Assembly (NCBI GenBank): GCA_045647865.1
Contig: JAZRMW010000061.1
Location: 124,001-188,000, forward strand
Direction: 5' to 3'
Source of the DNA: Phocaeicola_A sp045647865
GTDB taxonomy: Bacteria > Bacteroidota > Bacteroidia > Bacteroidales > Bacteroidaceae
DNA: 64,000 nucleotides
Shown: positions 42,244-50,050 of the stretch, one piece after another
Layout of the letters: each line of letters opens with the position of its first letter
How positions within the stretch are numbered: position 1 is the first letter of the stretch
Position numbers and translations under genes: made by a program
The notes under the pieces: generated by a model
Told to the model about the DNA's origin: nothing
Databases searched by the model: none
The model's input: the letters and a program-made list of their open reading frames with translations, nothing else

Positions 42244-44577
42244 TTATTTGATGATTCTTTTACTGATTTCTACACGTCCGTTGGTATAAGTACGTTTGAT
42301 GATGTTGATACCCTTATGGGGAGTAAGGGATGCTTCGCCTACGACAGAATAGTAGATGGTGCTGGCTACATTGTCGGTTACGGCCGTATTGATTCCGTCA
42401 GGCTTGGTTGTTACGGTACAAGTGGCAGTGATGCCGCTTCCATCAGCTGCAGTGGCGGTGATTATGGCTGTTCCTTCTTTGACATATGTCACCAGACCCG
42501 TATTGTCAACGGTAACGATTGATGCGTCGGAACTTGTCCATACAATTTCCTTGTTGTCGGCTTCGTCAGGACCTACAGTTGCAGTCAGTTGAATAGTTTC
42601 ACCAACTTCCAATATCGCTTCATTCAAATTCAGTGTGATATGGGTCAACAGTACGGGTTTCACAGTAACCGTGCAAGTGGCGGTCAGGTTTGTTCCATCG
42701 GTTGTAGTAGCAGTAATGGTGGCTTCACCCACTTTGAGAGTAGTTACCACACCGTCCACAACGGTAGCAACGGTCTCGTCAGAAGAGCTCCATACAACGG
42801 TCTTGTTGTCGGCTTCTTCGGGAGTTGCAGTAACAGCAAGAGTGAATGATTCGCCCTTGATGACTTCCTTCGTGGTTTGGTCGAGTGTAAGTGAAGCAAC
42901 GAGCACGGGTTTCACAGTCACTGTGCAAGTGGCGGTCAGGTTTGTACCATCGGTCGTAGTGGCAGTGATGGTGGCTTCACCCACTTTAAGAGTTGTTACC
43001 ACACCGTCCACAACAGTTGCAACGGTTTCGTCAGACGAGTTCCATACAACAGTCTTGTTGTCAGCTTCTTCGGGAGTTGCAGTAACAGCAAGAGTGAATG
43101 ATTCGCCCTTGATGACTTCTTTCGTAGTTTGGTCGAGTATAAGTGAAGCAACGAGTACGGGCTTCACAGTAACCGTGCAAGTAGCGGTCAGGTTTGTACC
43201 ATCGGTTGTAGTGGCAGTGATGACAGCTTCACCTACTTTATGAGTAGTTGCCACACCGTCCACAACAGTTGCGACGGTCTCGTCAGACGATTTCCATACA
43301 ACAGTCTTGTTATCAGCCTCTTCGGGAGTTGCAGTGGCGATGAGGGTAAACGATTCGCCCTTGATTACTTCCTTCGTAGTTTGGTCGAGTGTAAGCGAAG
43401 CGACGAGTACGGGTTTCACAGTAACCGTGCAAGTAGCGGTCAGGTTTGTACCATCGGTTGTAGTGGCAGTGATGGTGGCTTCACCCACTTTAAGAGTAGT
43501 TACCACACCGTCCACAACAGTTGCGACGGTCTCGTCAGACGATTTCCATACAACGGTCTTGTTGTCGGCCTCTTCGGGAGTTGCAGTAGCGATGAGCGTA
43601 AAGGATTCCCCTTTGATTACCTCTTTAGTGGTTTGGCCGAGTGTCAAGGCTTCTACCGGTCTCAAAACGGTAAGTTGGCAATCTGCATCATTGATTGTTA
43701 CAGTTTTTGCATCTACAGTAGAACAGATGATGTTTTTGATTTCCAGTTGCTGTGTACCGAAATGTTTTTTATTGGCATTCAGGTGAAGGAAAAAGAGGAC
43801 ACCTTCATTTCCATTGAACTTCTTGCTTTGGCTGGAATAAGCAGCCACACGGATGCTTCCATCTTCTTGCACGCGTGCAGATACAGTATGTGATGAAGTG
43901 GCGCGTTCATGGTTCAATGTAATGTCAAAATCTTCATCCTCATTCAGTTCCAAAGTGATACCTTCAGGCAAATACAAGTCGCACTGGAAAGCAGAAAGTT
44001 CACTTTCGTTGTTCATCACTACCGGAAAAAGAATGGATGTTCCACCTAACAAGGCTGTATCCGCCAAGATAAAATCATTTTTGGGAATGTACTTGGCCAT
44101 GGTTATCAGCGCCTCAGTATCTTCCACTGGAATTTCTTCTGCAGCAGCAGTAGAGCAGATGATATTCTTCAAGGCAATGGTCATTTCGCCTTCCACCTCA
44201 GCATCTGTTATGAGGTTCAAGTAGAAAAGTTCTCCTTCGTTACCTTTGAAAAGTTTGGATTGTGTAGAATAAACAGCCAGACGGATGCTTCCATCACTTT
44301 GTGTACGTGCCGTAATCGAGTGTGATGACGTTACGCGGGCAGGATTCAGTGATACATCCAAATCTTCCTCTTCGTTCAAGGCCAATGTAATACCTGTGGG
44401 CAGGAACAGATCACATTGAAAGGCTGAAATCTTACTTTCATTGTTCAACGACACCGGCAACAGCAGAGTGTCTCCGCTGAGTATGGTGTGGTTTGGAATG
44501 CTCATTTGATTGGTTGCTGCATGGGTGAACACTGCCAACAGCATGGATGCAATGAAGGATAAAATTTTCATAGGCAT
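42244..44577 (-). CDS. Surface protein with two cohesin-like and five Big_2 Ig-like domains
   Basis: 777 residues, signal peptide MKILSFIASMLLAVFTHAA. Cohesin-like modules at about 25-145 and 155-310 (ISAFQCDLFLPTGITLALN, LSAFQCDLYLPEGITLELN, DGSIRVAAYSSQSKKF) are close relatives of those in the next gene. Five bacterial Ig-like (Big_2) domains follow; the first four are nearly identical 84-residue copies (VWKSSDETVATVVDGVVTTL), the fifth diverged. The end (INIIKRTYTNGRVEISKRIIK) resembles a sorting tail. The Ig stack would hold the cohesin-like pair away from the membrane. First gene of the operon, 48 bases after a -7 box. Confidence 0.85.
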   Translation of the reverse strand: MPMKILSFIASMLLAVFTHAATNQMSIPNHTILSGDTLLLPVSLNNESKISAFQCDLFLPTGITLALNEEEDLDVSLNPARVTSSHSITARTQSDGSIRLAVYSTQSKLFKGNEGELFYLNLITDAEVEGEMTIALKNIICSTAAAEEIPVEDTEALITMAKYIPKNDFILADTALLGGTSILFPVVMNNESELSAFQCDLYLPEGITLELNEDEDFDITLNHERATSSHTVSARVQEDGSIRVAAYSSQSKKFNGNEGVLFFLHLNANKKHFGTQQLEIKNIICSTVDAKTVTINDADCQLTVLRPVEALTLGQTTKEVIKGESFTLIATATPEEADNKTVVWKSSDETVATVVDGVVTTLKVGEATITATTTDGTNLTATCTVTVKPVLVASLTLDQTTKEVIKGESFTLIATATPEEADNKTVVWKSSDETVATVVDGVATTHKVGEAVITATTTDGTNLTATCTVTVKPVLVASLILDQTTKEVIKGESFTLAVTATPEEADNKTVVWNSSDETVATVVDGVVTTLKVGEATITATTTDGTNLTATCTVTVKPVLVASLTLDQTTKEVIKGESFTLAVTATPEEADNKTVVWSSSDETVATVVDGVVTTLKVGEATITATTTDGTNLTATCTVTVKPVLLTHITLNLNEAILEVGETIQLTATVGPDEADNKEIVWTSSDASIVTVDNTGLVTYVKEGTAIITATAADGSGITATCTVTTKPDGINTAVTDNVASTIYYSVVGEASLTPHKGINIIKRTYTNGRVEISKRIIK
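42661..43668. repeat. Four tandem 252-bp repeats (Big_2 domains)
   Basis: The landmark CACAGTAACCGTGCAAGT recurs at 42661, 42913, 43165 and 43417, exactly 252 bases apart. The copies differ at few positions, mostly silent, indicating recent amplification or gene conversion. Confidence 0.95.
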
Positions 44578-44624
44578 AGTAATTAAAATAGTATAATGAT
44601 TCTGTTAATTCATTGAATAGTTTG

Positions 44625-44632
44625 CAAATGTA
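44625..44632 (-). promoter_or_regulatory. -7 box of the surface-protein operon
   Basis: TACATTTG on the minus strand, 48 bases upstream of the first gene; no clear TTTG at -33. The terminator at 44697 separates this unit from the glycosidase gene upstream. Confidence 0.55.
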
Positions 44633-44696
44633 CCTCTTTATTATTGAATCATTTGGTCCATTTTAATCCTTTTGCCTTTTTTTTGGGGTATATATG

Positions 44697-44733
44697 AAAA
44701 AGAGGATGTGTCATTTCAACTCATCCTCTTTTT
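44697..44733 (-). terminator. Terminator after the glycosidase gene
   Basis: AAAAAGAGGATG (44697-44708) pairs with CATCCTCTTTTT (44722-44733), 13-base loop, T run on both strands. It lies 45 bases beyond the GH127-type stop codon on the minus strand. Confidence 0.85.
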
Positions 44734-44777
44734 TGTCTTTATCTTTAATTATCAGTTCAATCTTTCTTTCGTCCCGA

Positions 44778-47177
44778 TTATTTGATCAAACGTACGTAGA
44801 AGATACCTCCGGCTACTGTACCAGGTTTGCTCTGGAAACGTACATTGATGACTTGTTTGCCTTTCACCCATTCTGCAGGGATGGTATATTCGGCATTGAC
44901 GAAAGCTTCGCGTTTCCACTTGCCCACGATGTTTTCGGTTGTCAATACCTGACCGTCAATCAAGATGTCGAATGTGCGGTTACCATTTTCATTACCCCAA
45001 TAGCGTACCATCAGTGTGAGGTTTTCCTCGCCCTTGGTGTCCATGTTGTAAGCAAAATATCCGCCATTGGTTGCATCGCGCCATCCTTCGCTCTGGAAGT
45101 GGCCGGTCTTTGAGCCTTCAGCCTTCATCTGGTGATCAACCTCGGGTTGTTGCTCAGCGGTTGCTACAGCATCAATGGTGCGTGCATCCAGTTCCAGTTT
45201 CTGTTTTTCGGCCTCGCGCATTTTCTGTTGATAGTCGGCATATTCAGCTTTGCTCATAGAGAGCCAGTACATCATGTATCGGCTATCGTGGATGCTGCTG
45301 AACGGCTCCAGTTCAAGGTCTTTGAACTTTCCGTCAAACAATCCCGGTACGGTGAAGTGCATGGGTTTGCCATTGACGGGTTGCATGTTCTGAAGTTTCT
45401 GTACAATCTCTTGGCGTTCACCAATCAAGAACGGAGTATCGAAAAGTGACACTAACGGACCATGAGCGATGTGTGCCCAACGGCCATCATTAGCCACCAG
45501 ACCATCCAAACGGTGATTACCCATACGTGCACCCATCAGGATAGGACCACGCATGATGGCTATATAGTTGGGGAGGTTGGGCAACTCTTCCACGGTGATT
45601 GACATAGGCATGGTAACCTCAATGACATCCCCCTTCTTCCATTTGCGTTCAATCTCGATATAAGAGGAGGGTTGTGCGCCAATGGCATAGTCCTTGCCCT
45701 TGCAGATAACCTTCATTTCACCGGGTTTCACCCACCACGGGCAACGGATTTTCAGTTTCAGTTTCTGTGATTTGCGGGAATCAACGGTGAAACGTACTGT
45801 CTCTTCATTCGGGAAGTTGGTTTCCTGTTTCAAGCTGAATTTCTTCTCTTTCCAATCAAGTTGTGATGCTACGAAGAGGTTTACATACAATTCATCATTC
45901 GTGTGTGTATAGATGAATTCACCATATTTTCCGTGATTCTCCATACCTGTACCTACACAGCACCACATGCCACTGTTGGGAGCTGAATAGACACGGTAGT
46001 GAGCCGGACGGGCGGATGTGAAATATACATATCCTCCGTGTTCGGGGTGTTGAGTAGAGAGGATATGATTGAACATGGCACGCTCGTAGTAATCCGCGTA
46101 GCGCACATCACCTGTCATACGGAACAGGTTCTGAGTCAGTTTCATCATGTTGTTGGTGTTACATGACTCCGGACCTTCGCGATCATCCACGTAACTCTTG
46201 CAATCGTCTGCTGAGGCGAAGTGTTCGCGACGGCTATTTCCACCAAGTGCCAACGAACGGGTATTCACGACTGTTTCCCAGAAGAACTCTGATGCCTTTT
46301 GATAGTAAGCAGCATCGGTCTCTTCGCCGGCCAGTTGAAGCATTTCGGCAGTTCGTGCGTGTCCTACTACTTTAGGTACTTGTGTGTTGGCATGTCTGTT
46401 GTCCAAGTTGTCCACACCCTTGGCCATGCTGTCCAACAACCAATGGTGGGCAAAACGTTTGGCCACTTTCAGGTATTTCGTGTCACCGGTGATTTGATAA
46501 GCATCGGCATACACTTCGTTCATACCGCCAAACTCCTGACCACACATTCTCTCCATCTCTTCATCGGTCAAGGATCCGGTTACATCACATCCCCAATCAC
46601 AGAGTTTCAAGAACATATCTTTGGCCATTTCGCTGCCAGCGTACATCCAGGCATCGCGTAATCCGGCATATGTCTTGTGGATGTTGTACCAAGGTACCCA
46701 GTAGCGGTTTACAAAACCGTAGTTGCCACTCTTGACTTCGCCCCACAGACGTTCGCTATCGGGCACACCGCCTACGTAGCCATTACCGTTCTTATCTTGG
46801 CAACGCTTGAGTTCGGCGAGTACATAATCCAGTCTCTCTTTGCAAGCCTCGTTACCTGTTGCGGCATAGTGTATGGCCAATGCTGATACGTAGTGACCTC
46901 CTACATGTCCGTCCAATCCTGCCCAGTTGGGGAAGTATTCGGCCTTTTTGGGCAAGCCGGCTTCTTTCAGGAACGGAGCCAGCAAACGGTCGGTATCGTA
47001 TTGCAACAATACATCCACATTCAACTCCATGGCATGCTTGAAGGGACCATCCAACAATTGTACCTCAGACAAAGAGAATGTGTTCGGATAAAGTTTGTCT
47101 TGCGACACAGCACTACCGGCAGAGGCCAATAAAGCGACTACCAGCAGATTTCTTTTCATCAATTTGGAAAATCTCAT
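44778..47177 (-). CDS. GH127/GH146-type beta-L-arabinofuranosidase
   Basis: 799 residues with a signal peptide (RNLLVVALLASAGSAVSQ). The alpha/alpha-barrel (about 30-430) is the former DUF1680: YFPNWAGLDGHVGGHYVSALA, WVPWYNIHKTYAGLRDAW, FGGMNEVYADAY. The zinc-thiolate active site is intact: Glu337 and Cys339 in EGPESCNTNNM, Cys406-Cys407 in WCCVGTGMENHGKYGEF, matching E338/C340/C417/C418 of HypBA1. Beta-sandwich domains follow (CPWWVKPGE; ITVEELPNLPNYIAIMRGP), then a C-terminal DUF4986/6805-like module (GIFYVRLIK). It should remove beta-L-arabinofuranose from plant glycans such as pectic arabinan, extensin or RG-II side chains. Monocistronic; directly upstream of the cohesin/dockerin operon. 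Confidence 0.93.
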   Translation of the reverse strand: MRFSKLMKRNLLVVALLASAGSAVSQDKLYPNTFSLSEVQLLDGPFKHAMELNVDVLLQYDTDRLLAPFLKEAGLPKKAEYFPNWAGLDGHVGGHYVSALAIHYAATGNEACKERLDYVLAELKRCQDKNGNGYVGGVPDSERLWGEVKSGNYGFVNRYWVPWYNIHKTYAGLRDAWMYAGSEMAKDMFLKLCDWGCDVTGSLTDEEMERMCGQEFGGMNEVYADAYQITGDTKYLKVAKRFAHHWLLDSMAKGVDNLDNRHANTQVPKVVGHARTAEMLQLAGEETDAAYYQKASEFFWETVVNTRSLALGGNSRREHFASADDCKSYVDDREGPESCNTNNMMKLTQNLFRMTGDVRYADYYERAMFNHILSTQHPEHGGYVYFTSARPAHYRVYSAPNSGMWCCVGTGMENHGKYGEFIYTHTNDELYVNLFVASQLDWKEKKFSLKQETNFPNEETVRFTVDSRKSQKLKLKIRCPWWVKPGEMKVICKGKDYAIGAQPSSYIEIERKWKKGDVIEVTMPMSITVEELPNLPNYIAIMRGPILMGARMGNHRLDGLVANDGRWAHIAHGPLVSLFDTPFLIGERQEIVQKLQNMQPVNGKPMHFTVPGLFDGKFKDLELEPFSSIHDSRYMMYWLSMSKAEYADYQQKMREAEKQKLELDARTIDAVATAEQQPEVDHQMKAEGSKTGHFQSEGWRDATNGGYFAYNMDTKGEENLTLMVRYWGNENGNRTFDILIDGQVLTTENIVGKWKREAFVNAEYTIPAEWVKGKQVINVRFQSKPGTVAGGIFYVRLIK

Positions 47178-47305
47178 AATTATTTTTCTGTTTGGTAAAT
47201 TCTACGTGTAAATACTGTTTTATACAAATCAATACAATGTGTTTGCGTTCATTGAGTATAACTCATCGCCTCCATATTCTGTTATGGAGTTATAATCTTC
47301 AACCG

Positions 47306-47336
47306 CAAAGGTATTCAATATTCATTGATTTACAAT
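47306..47336 (-). promoter_or_regulatory. Promoter of the glycosidase gene
   Basis: TACCTTTG (47306-47313) on minus with ATTG (47333-47336) 19 bases upstream. It leaves a leader of about 120 bases before the ATG. Confidence 0.55.
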
Positions 47337-47465
47337 TATTTCCTTAGTATTTAACTTCTATTAACCGCTACATCGCTACCATGTACGCTTTATCCGTCTC
47401 AATCAAACGGGGCTTCTATCAGCTTAAGGCCTATGTTCAATGTGCCAAGAACGTAGCATTTGTAT

Positions 47466-47533
47466 GCGTCTCACCCGTGTCATACGGGTGTATTACCCAA
47501 GTGAGGCGATTGTCTGACGAAGGTGAGACACGC
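47466..47533. other. Nested inverted repeat in the intergenic region
   Basis: GCGTCTCACC (47466-47475) pairs with GGTGAGAC-A-CGC (47522-47533), and inside it CACCCGT (47472-47478) pairs with ACGGGTG (47484-47490). It lies in the 578-base gap between divergent genes; the remainder holds only the two promoters. It could be an operator or a structured RNA. Confidence 0.5.
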
Positions 47534-47717
47534 GTATGACAAGAGTGAAACGGTACAAGAAACTTTAATCTTGATGCATTGAACACAGGTTCATAGGGCA
47601 TAGAAGTGTATTTTCAGTGTGCATGGAAGCTCTATGGTTTTTAATCCTTTTTAGTCCTTTTGAGAATAAAACTTGGATTTTGTGCGATGAAAAGGAACAA
47701 GAATGGTTGAAATGTAC

Positions 47718-47725
47718 TATCTTTG
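47718..47725 (+). promoter_or_regulatory. -7 box of helper/kinase operon
   Basis: TATCTTTG, 31 bases upstream of the ATG at 47756; no clear -33 TTTG. Confidence 0.6.
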
Positions 47726-47755
47726 TCCCCAATTGAAAAACTTTGGAAATAATGT

Positions 47756-48322
47756 ATGGATTCGATGGAAACTGACTATAAACGCTTGCAGGCAATGGTG
47801 GAGAAATGTACAGGAAGGGCAATGCGTACTCCGCGTGACTTTGACTATCTGGTTGTCTGTATATTCAATCTGACTAAGATACACTTGAGCTCCACAACGT
47901 TGAAGCGCTTTTGGGGGTATTTGAAGGAAGGAGAGGGCCAGACTCCCCGCGTCTATACGTTGGATGTGCTTTCCCGTGTAGCCGGATACAAGGATTGGAA
48001 TGCATTCCTGCATTCGGATTCAACCCATCAGGAGAGCGAATTCATCAATAATGAATCTCTCAATTCTGAATCCCTGTTTCGTGGTGACAAAATACGTCTG
48101 CTATGGGAACCGAACAGGGATGTGACGATACAATACGAAGGGTTGGGTATGTTTACCGTCATCGAATCGGTAAACAGCAAACTGAGTCGGGGCGACACAT
48201 TCCATTGCAATCATTTCATCAATGGCGAACCTCTGCACCTCTACTGTCTGGTACATGAGGGAAATGCGCCTACCAATTACGTCTGCGGACGCATAAGCGG
48301 TATAACATTCAACAGATTGTAA
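47756..48322 (+). CDS. Hypothetical protein upstream of receptor-like kinase
   Basis: 188 residues, soluble. The N-terminal half (DFDYLVVCIFNLTKIHLSSTTLKRFWGYLKEGEG, then YTLDVLSRVAGYKDWNAFL) has an XRE-like helix layout that I have seen in Bacteroidales proteins next to signalling genes. The C-terminal half is a small beta-barrel-like domain (GDKIRLLWEPNRDVTIQYEGLGMFTVIES). Its stop overlaps the kinase ATG by one base (TAATG), so the two products are made together and probably act together. No function is claimed. Confidence 0.75.
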   Translation: MDSMETDYKRLQAMVEKCTGRAMRTPRDFDYLVVCIFNLTKIHLSSTTLKRFWGYLKEGEGQTPRVYTLDVLSRVAGYKDWNAFLHSDSTHQESEFINNESLNSESLFRGDKIRLLWEPNRDVTIQYEGLGMFTVIESVNSKLSRGDTFHCNHFINGEPLHLYCLVHEGNAPTNYVCGRISGITFNRL

Positions 48323-49923
48323 TGGAAGAAGCATCAGTTTTTGCCCCTGTAGGGAATGAGGAAGTATTCGACCGTATCGAACCATTGGATACTCATGGGG
48401 GGACATCGCTTGCATACCTTGCATGTATCAATGGTCAACAATATTTCATGAAGCAGTTGAAAGCGGAGTACGTGAGCAATCCGCGCTATCGTATCATGTT
48501 CATGAAAGAGTTCTGCAAAGGACAGGAAATCAACCATCCGAATATTGTCAGTTACAAGGAGACAGGAGAGAATGCCGATGGCCCATATATGCTGATGGAA
48601 TATGTAACGGGGGATACATTGGCGAAGAAACTGGAGGATGAACCTGAATATTTCTGCAACCGTTACAATCTGGACAAGTTCTTTACCCAATTGTTGCAAG
48701 GATTGAAGTGCTTGCACGAACACCACATTGTCTATTGCGACCTCAAGCCTGAGAATATCATGCTCACGCGCATCAACAACGATGTGAAGATACTGGATTT
48801 GGGATTTTGCGAAACAGACGATTATGTCTTTACAGCAGGCTTGACCAAGAGCTTTGCTGCTCCCGAACAAAAACAGACAGAGCGTAATAAGTTGGATGTA
48901 CGTACTGACATCTATGCCGTGGGCAGATTGATGGAGTATATCGAAGAAAAAACGGACAAGCGGTTACCGGTCGCCTATCGCCATGTGATGAAACGCTGCC
49001 TGAAAGAGGAGAAGGCAAAACGGTATGCGAGTGCAGAAGAGTTGGCCAAGGCATTGAAGCGATACGAACGGTTCATGTGGATAAAATTCAGTTGTGCGTT
49101 CATTATCATAGCCGCAACGTTGGGTTGGTGTATTAGTAACGGGAATGACATGACCGGGAAAACCATCACGATGGACGGTCTGCACTATACGATTACATCG
49201 GAAGATAGTGCCACCTGTGCCGTGACAGGCAGAAGCCCCGATATTCATAGAGATGTAAATACGGGATATATCAACTTATACATAAAGGACTGTATAGATG
49301 TAAATGGTAAAATGTATCGGGTAACTGAAATCGGAAATGGTGCATTCTATGAAGATTCGGTGTCCAGTGTGGACTTGCCTGCTACACTGAAGAAGATAGG
49401 AAAGAATGCTTTTTATCGCACCAGTCTGTTGGCATCGGTGAATATTCCGGAAGGTGTGACTGAATTGGGGACCAAATGTTTCTATGGTTCAGGGATTGCT
49501 TCTGCGAAACTGCCTAATAGTCTGAAATCTATTGGAGAAACAGCGTTTGGGGCTTGTGGAAATCTGAAACGCATTGTTGTTCCGGAAGGCGTGACAGAAC
49601 TGCAACTTGACGCCTTTGCCGAATGTGAGAAGATGGAATCCATAAAACTTCCATCCACGTTGGAAATCATAAGGAGAGGAGTGTTCTGGAAGTGCTACAA
49701 CCTGAAAGAGATAACCATACCTGCCAGTGTCCACACCATTGGAGAGTATGTATTCTACTATTGCGACAGCCTGAAGCATGTTTATAATTACGCGCCTGAG
49801 CCACAAAACCTCTCTGTCATCTTCAAACATCGGGATGTTACCGTCCACGTGCCTGCTGCTTCTGTAGAGAAGTACCGCCAAGCCGAACATTGGCGGGACT
49901 TGACGATTGTGGGGATGGAGTGA
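48322..49923 (+). CDS. Transmembrane Ser/Thr kinase with BspA-type LRR exterior
   Basis: 533 residues. N-terminal Hanks-type kinase: ATP-binding Lys44 (YFMKQLKAE), hinge LMEYVTGDTL, catalytic loop YCDLKPENIML (Asp140, Lys142, Asn145), metal-binding DLG (Asp159) instead of DFG, and AAPE near 180. The glycine loop is unusual (THGGTSLAYLA). One membrane helix at 252-272 (MWIKFSCAFIIIAATLGWC). Then about six LRR_5 repeats (310-520; VDLPATLKKIGKNAFY, NIPEGVTELGTKCFYG) of the same class as the BspA-like surface protein. With the kinase in the cytoplasm and no signal peptide, the LRR part would be periplasmic. Convergent with rnr. Confidence 0.9.
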   Translation: MEEASVFAPVGNEEVFDRIEPLDTHGGTSLAYLACINGQQYFMKQLKAEYVSNPRYRIMFMKEFCKGQEINHPNIVSYKETGENADGPYMLMEYVTGDTLAKKLEDEPEYFCNRYNLDKFFTQLLQGLKCLHEHHIVYCDLKPENIMLTRINNDVKILDLGFCETDDYVFTAGLTKSFAAPEQKQTERNKLDVRTDIYAVGRLMEYIEEKTDKRLPVAYRHVMKRCLKEEKAKRYASAEELAKALKRYERFMWIKFSCAFIIIAATLGWCISNGNDMTGKTITMDGLHYTITSEDSATCAVTGRSPDIHRDVNTGYINLYIKDCIDVNGKMYRVTEIGNGAFYEDSVSSVDLPATLKKIGKNAFYRTSLLASVNIPEGVTELGTKCFYGSGIASAKLPNSLKSIGETAFGACGNLKRIVVPEGVTELQLDAFAECEKMESIKLPSTLEIIRRGVFWKCYNLKEITIPASVHTIGEYVFYYCDSLKHVYNYAPEPQNLSVIFKHRDVTVHVPAASVEKYRQAEHWRDLTIVGME

Positions 49924-49938
49924 CTTTCTTCCCTTTTT

Positions 49939-50020
49939 CACGCAGATAGCTGCATTGTCCTTCGCAGCTAACTGCATCAACTCACACAGCTAGCTGCATC
50001 GGCTCACGCAGCTAACTGCA
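49939..50020. repeat. Tandem palindromic repeat family R4
   Basis: Four units of about 21 bases: CACGCAGATAGCTGCAT, TCGCAGCTAACTGCAT, CACACAGCTAGCTGCAT, CACGCAGCTAACTGCAT, then TTTTTTT. Each core (GCAGCTAGCTGC type) is self-complementary. It fills the gap between the convergent kinase and rnr genes and probably ends both transcripts. Confidence 0.8.
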
Positions 50021-50050
50021 TTTTTTTCATGGATTATTTTGTTCACTCTT

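Noticed and set aside
42635..43893. Two long plus-strand frames (about 200 codons each) opposite the Ig-repeat gene
   Set aside because: They are antisense to the 252-bp repeats; low-complexity translations and no promoter or domain.
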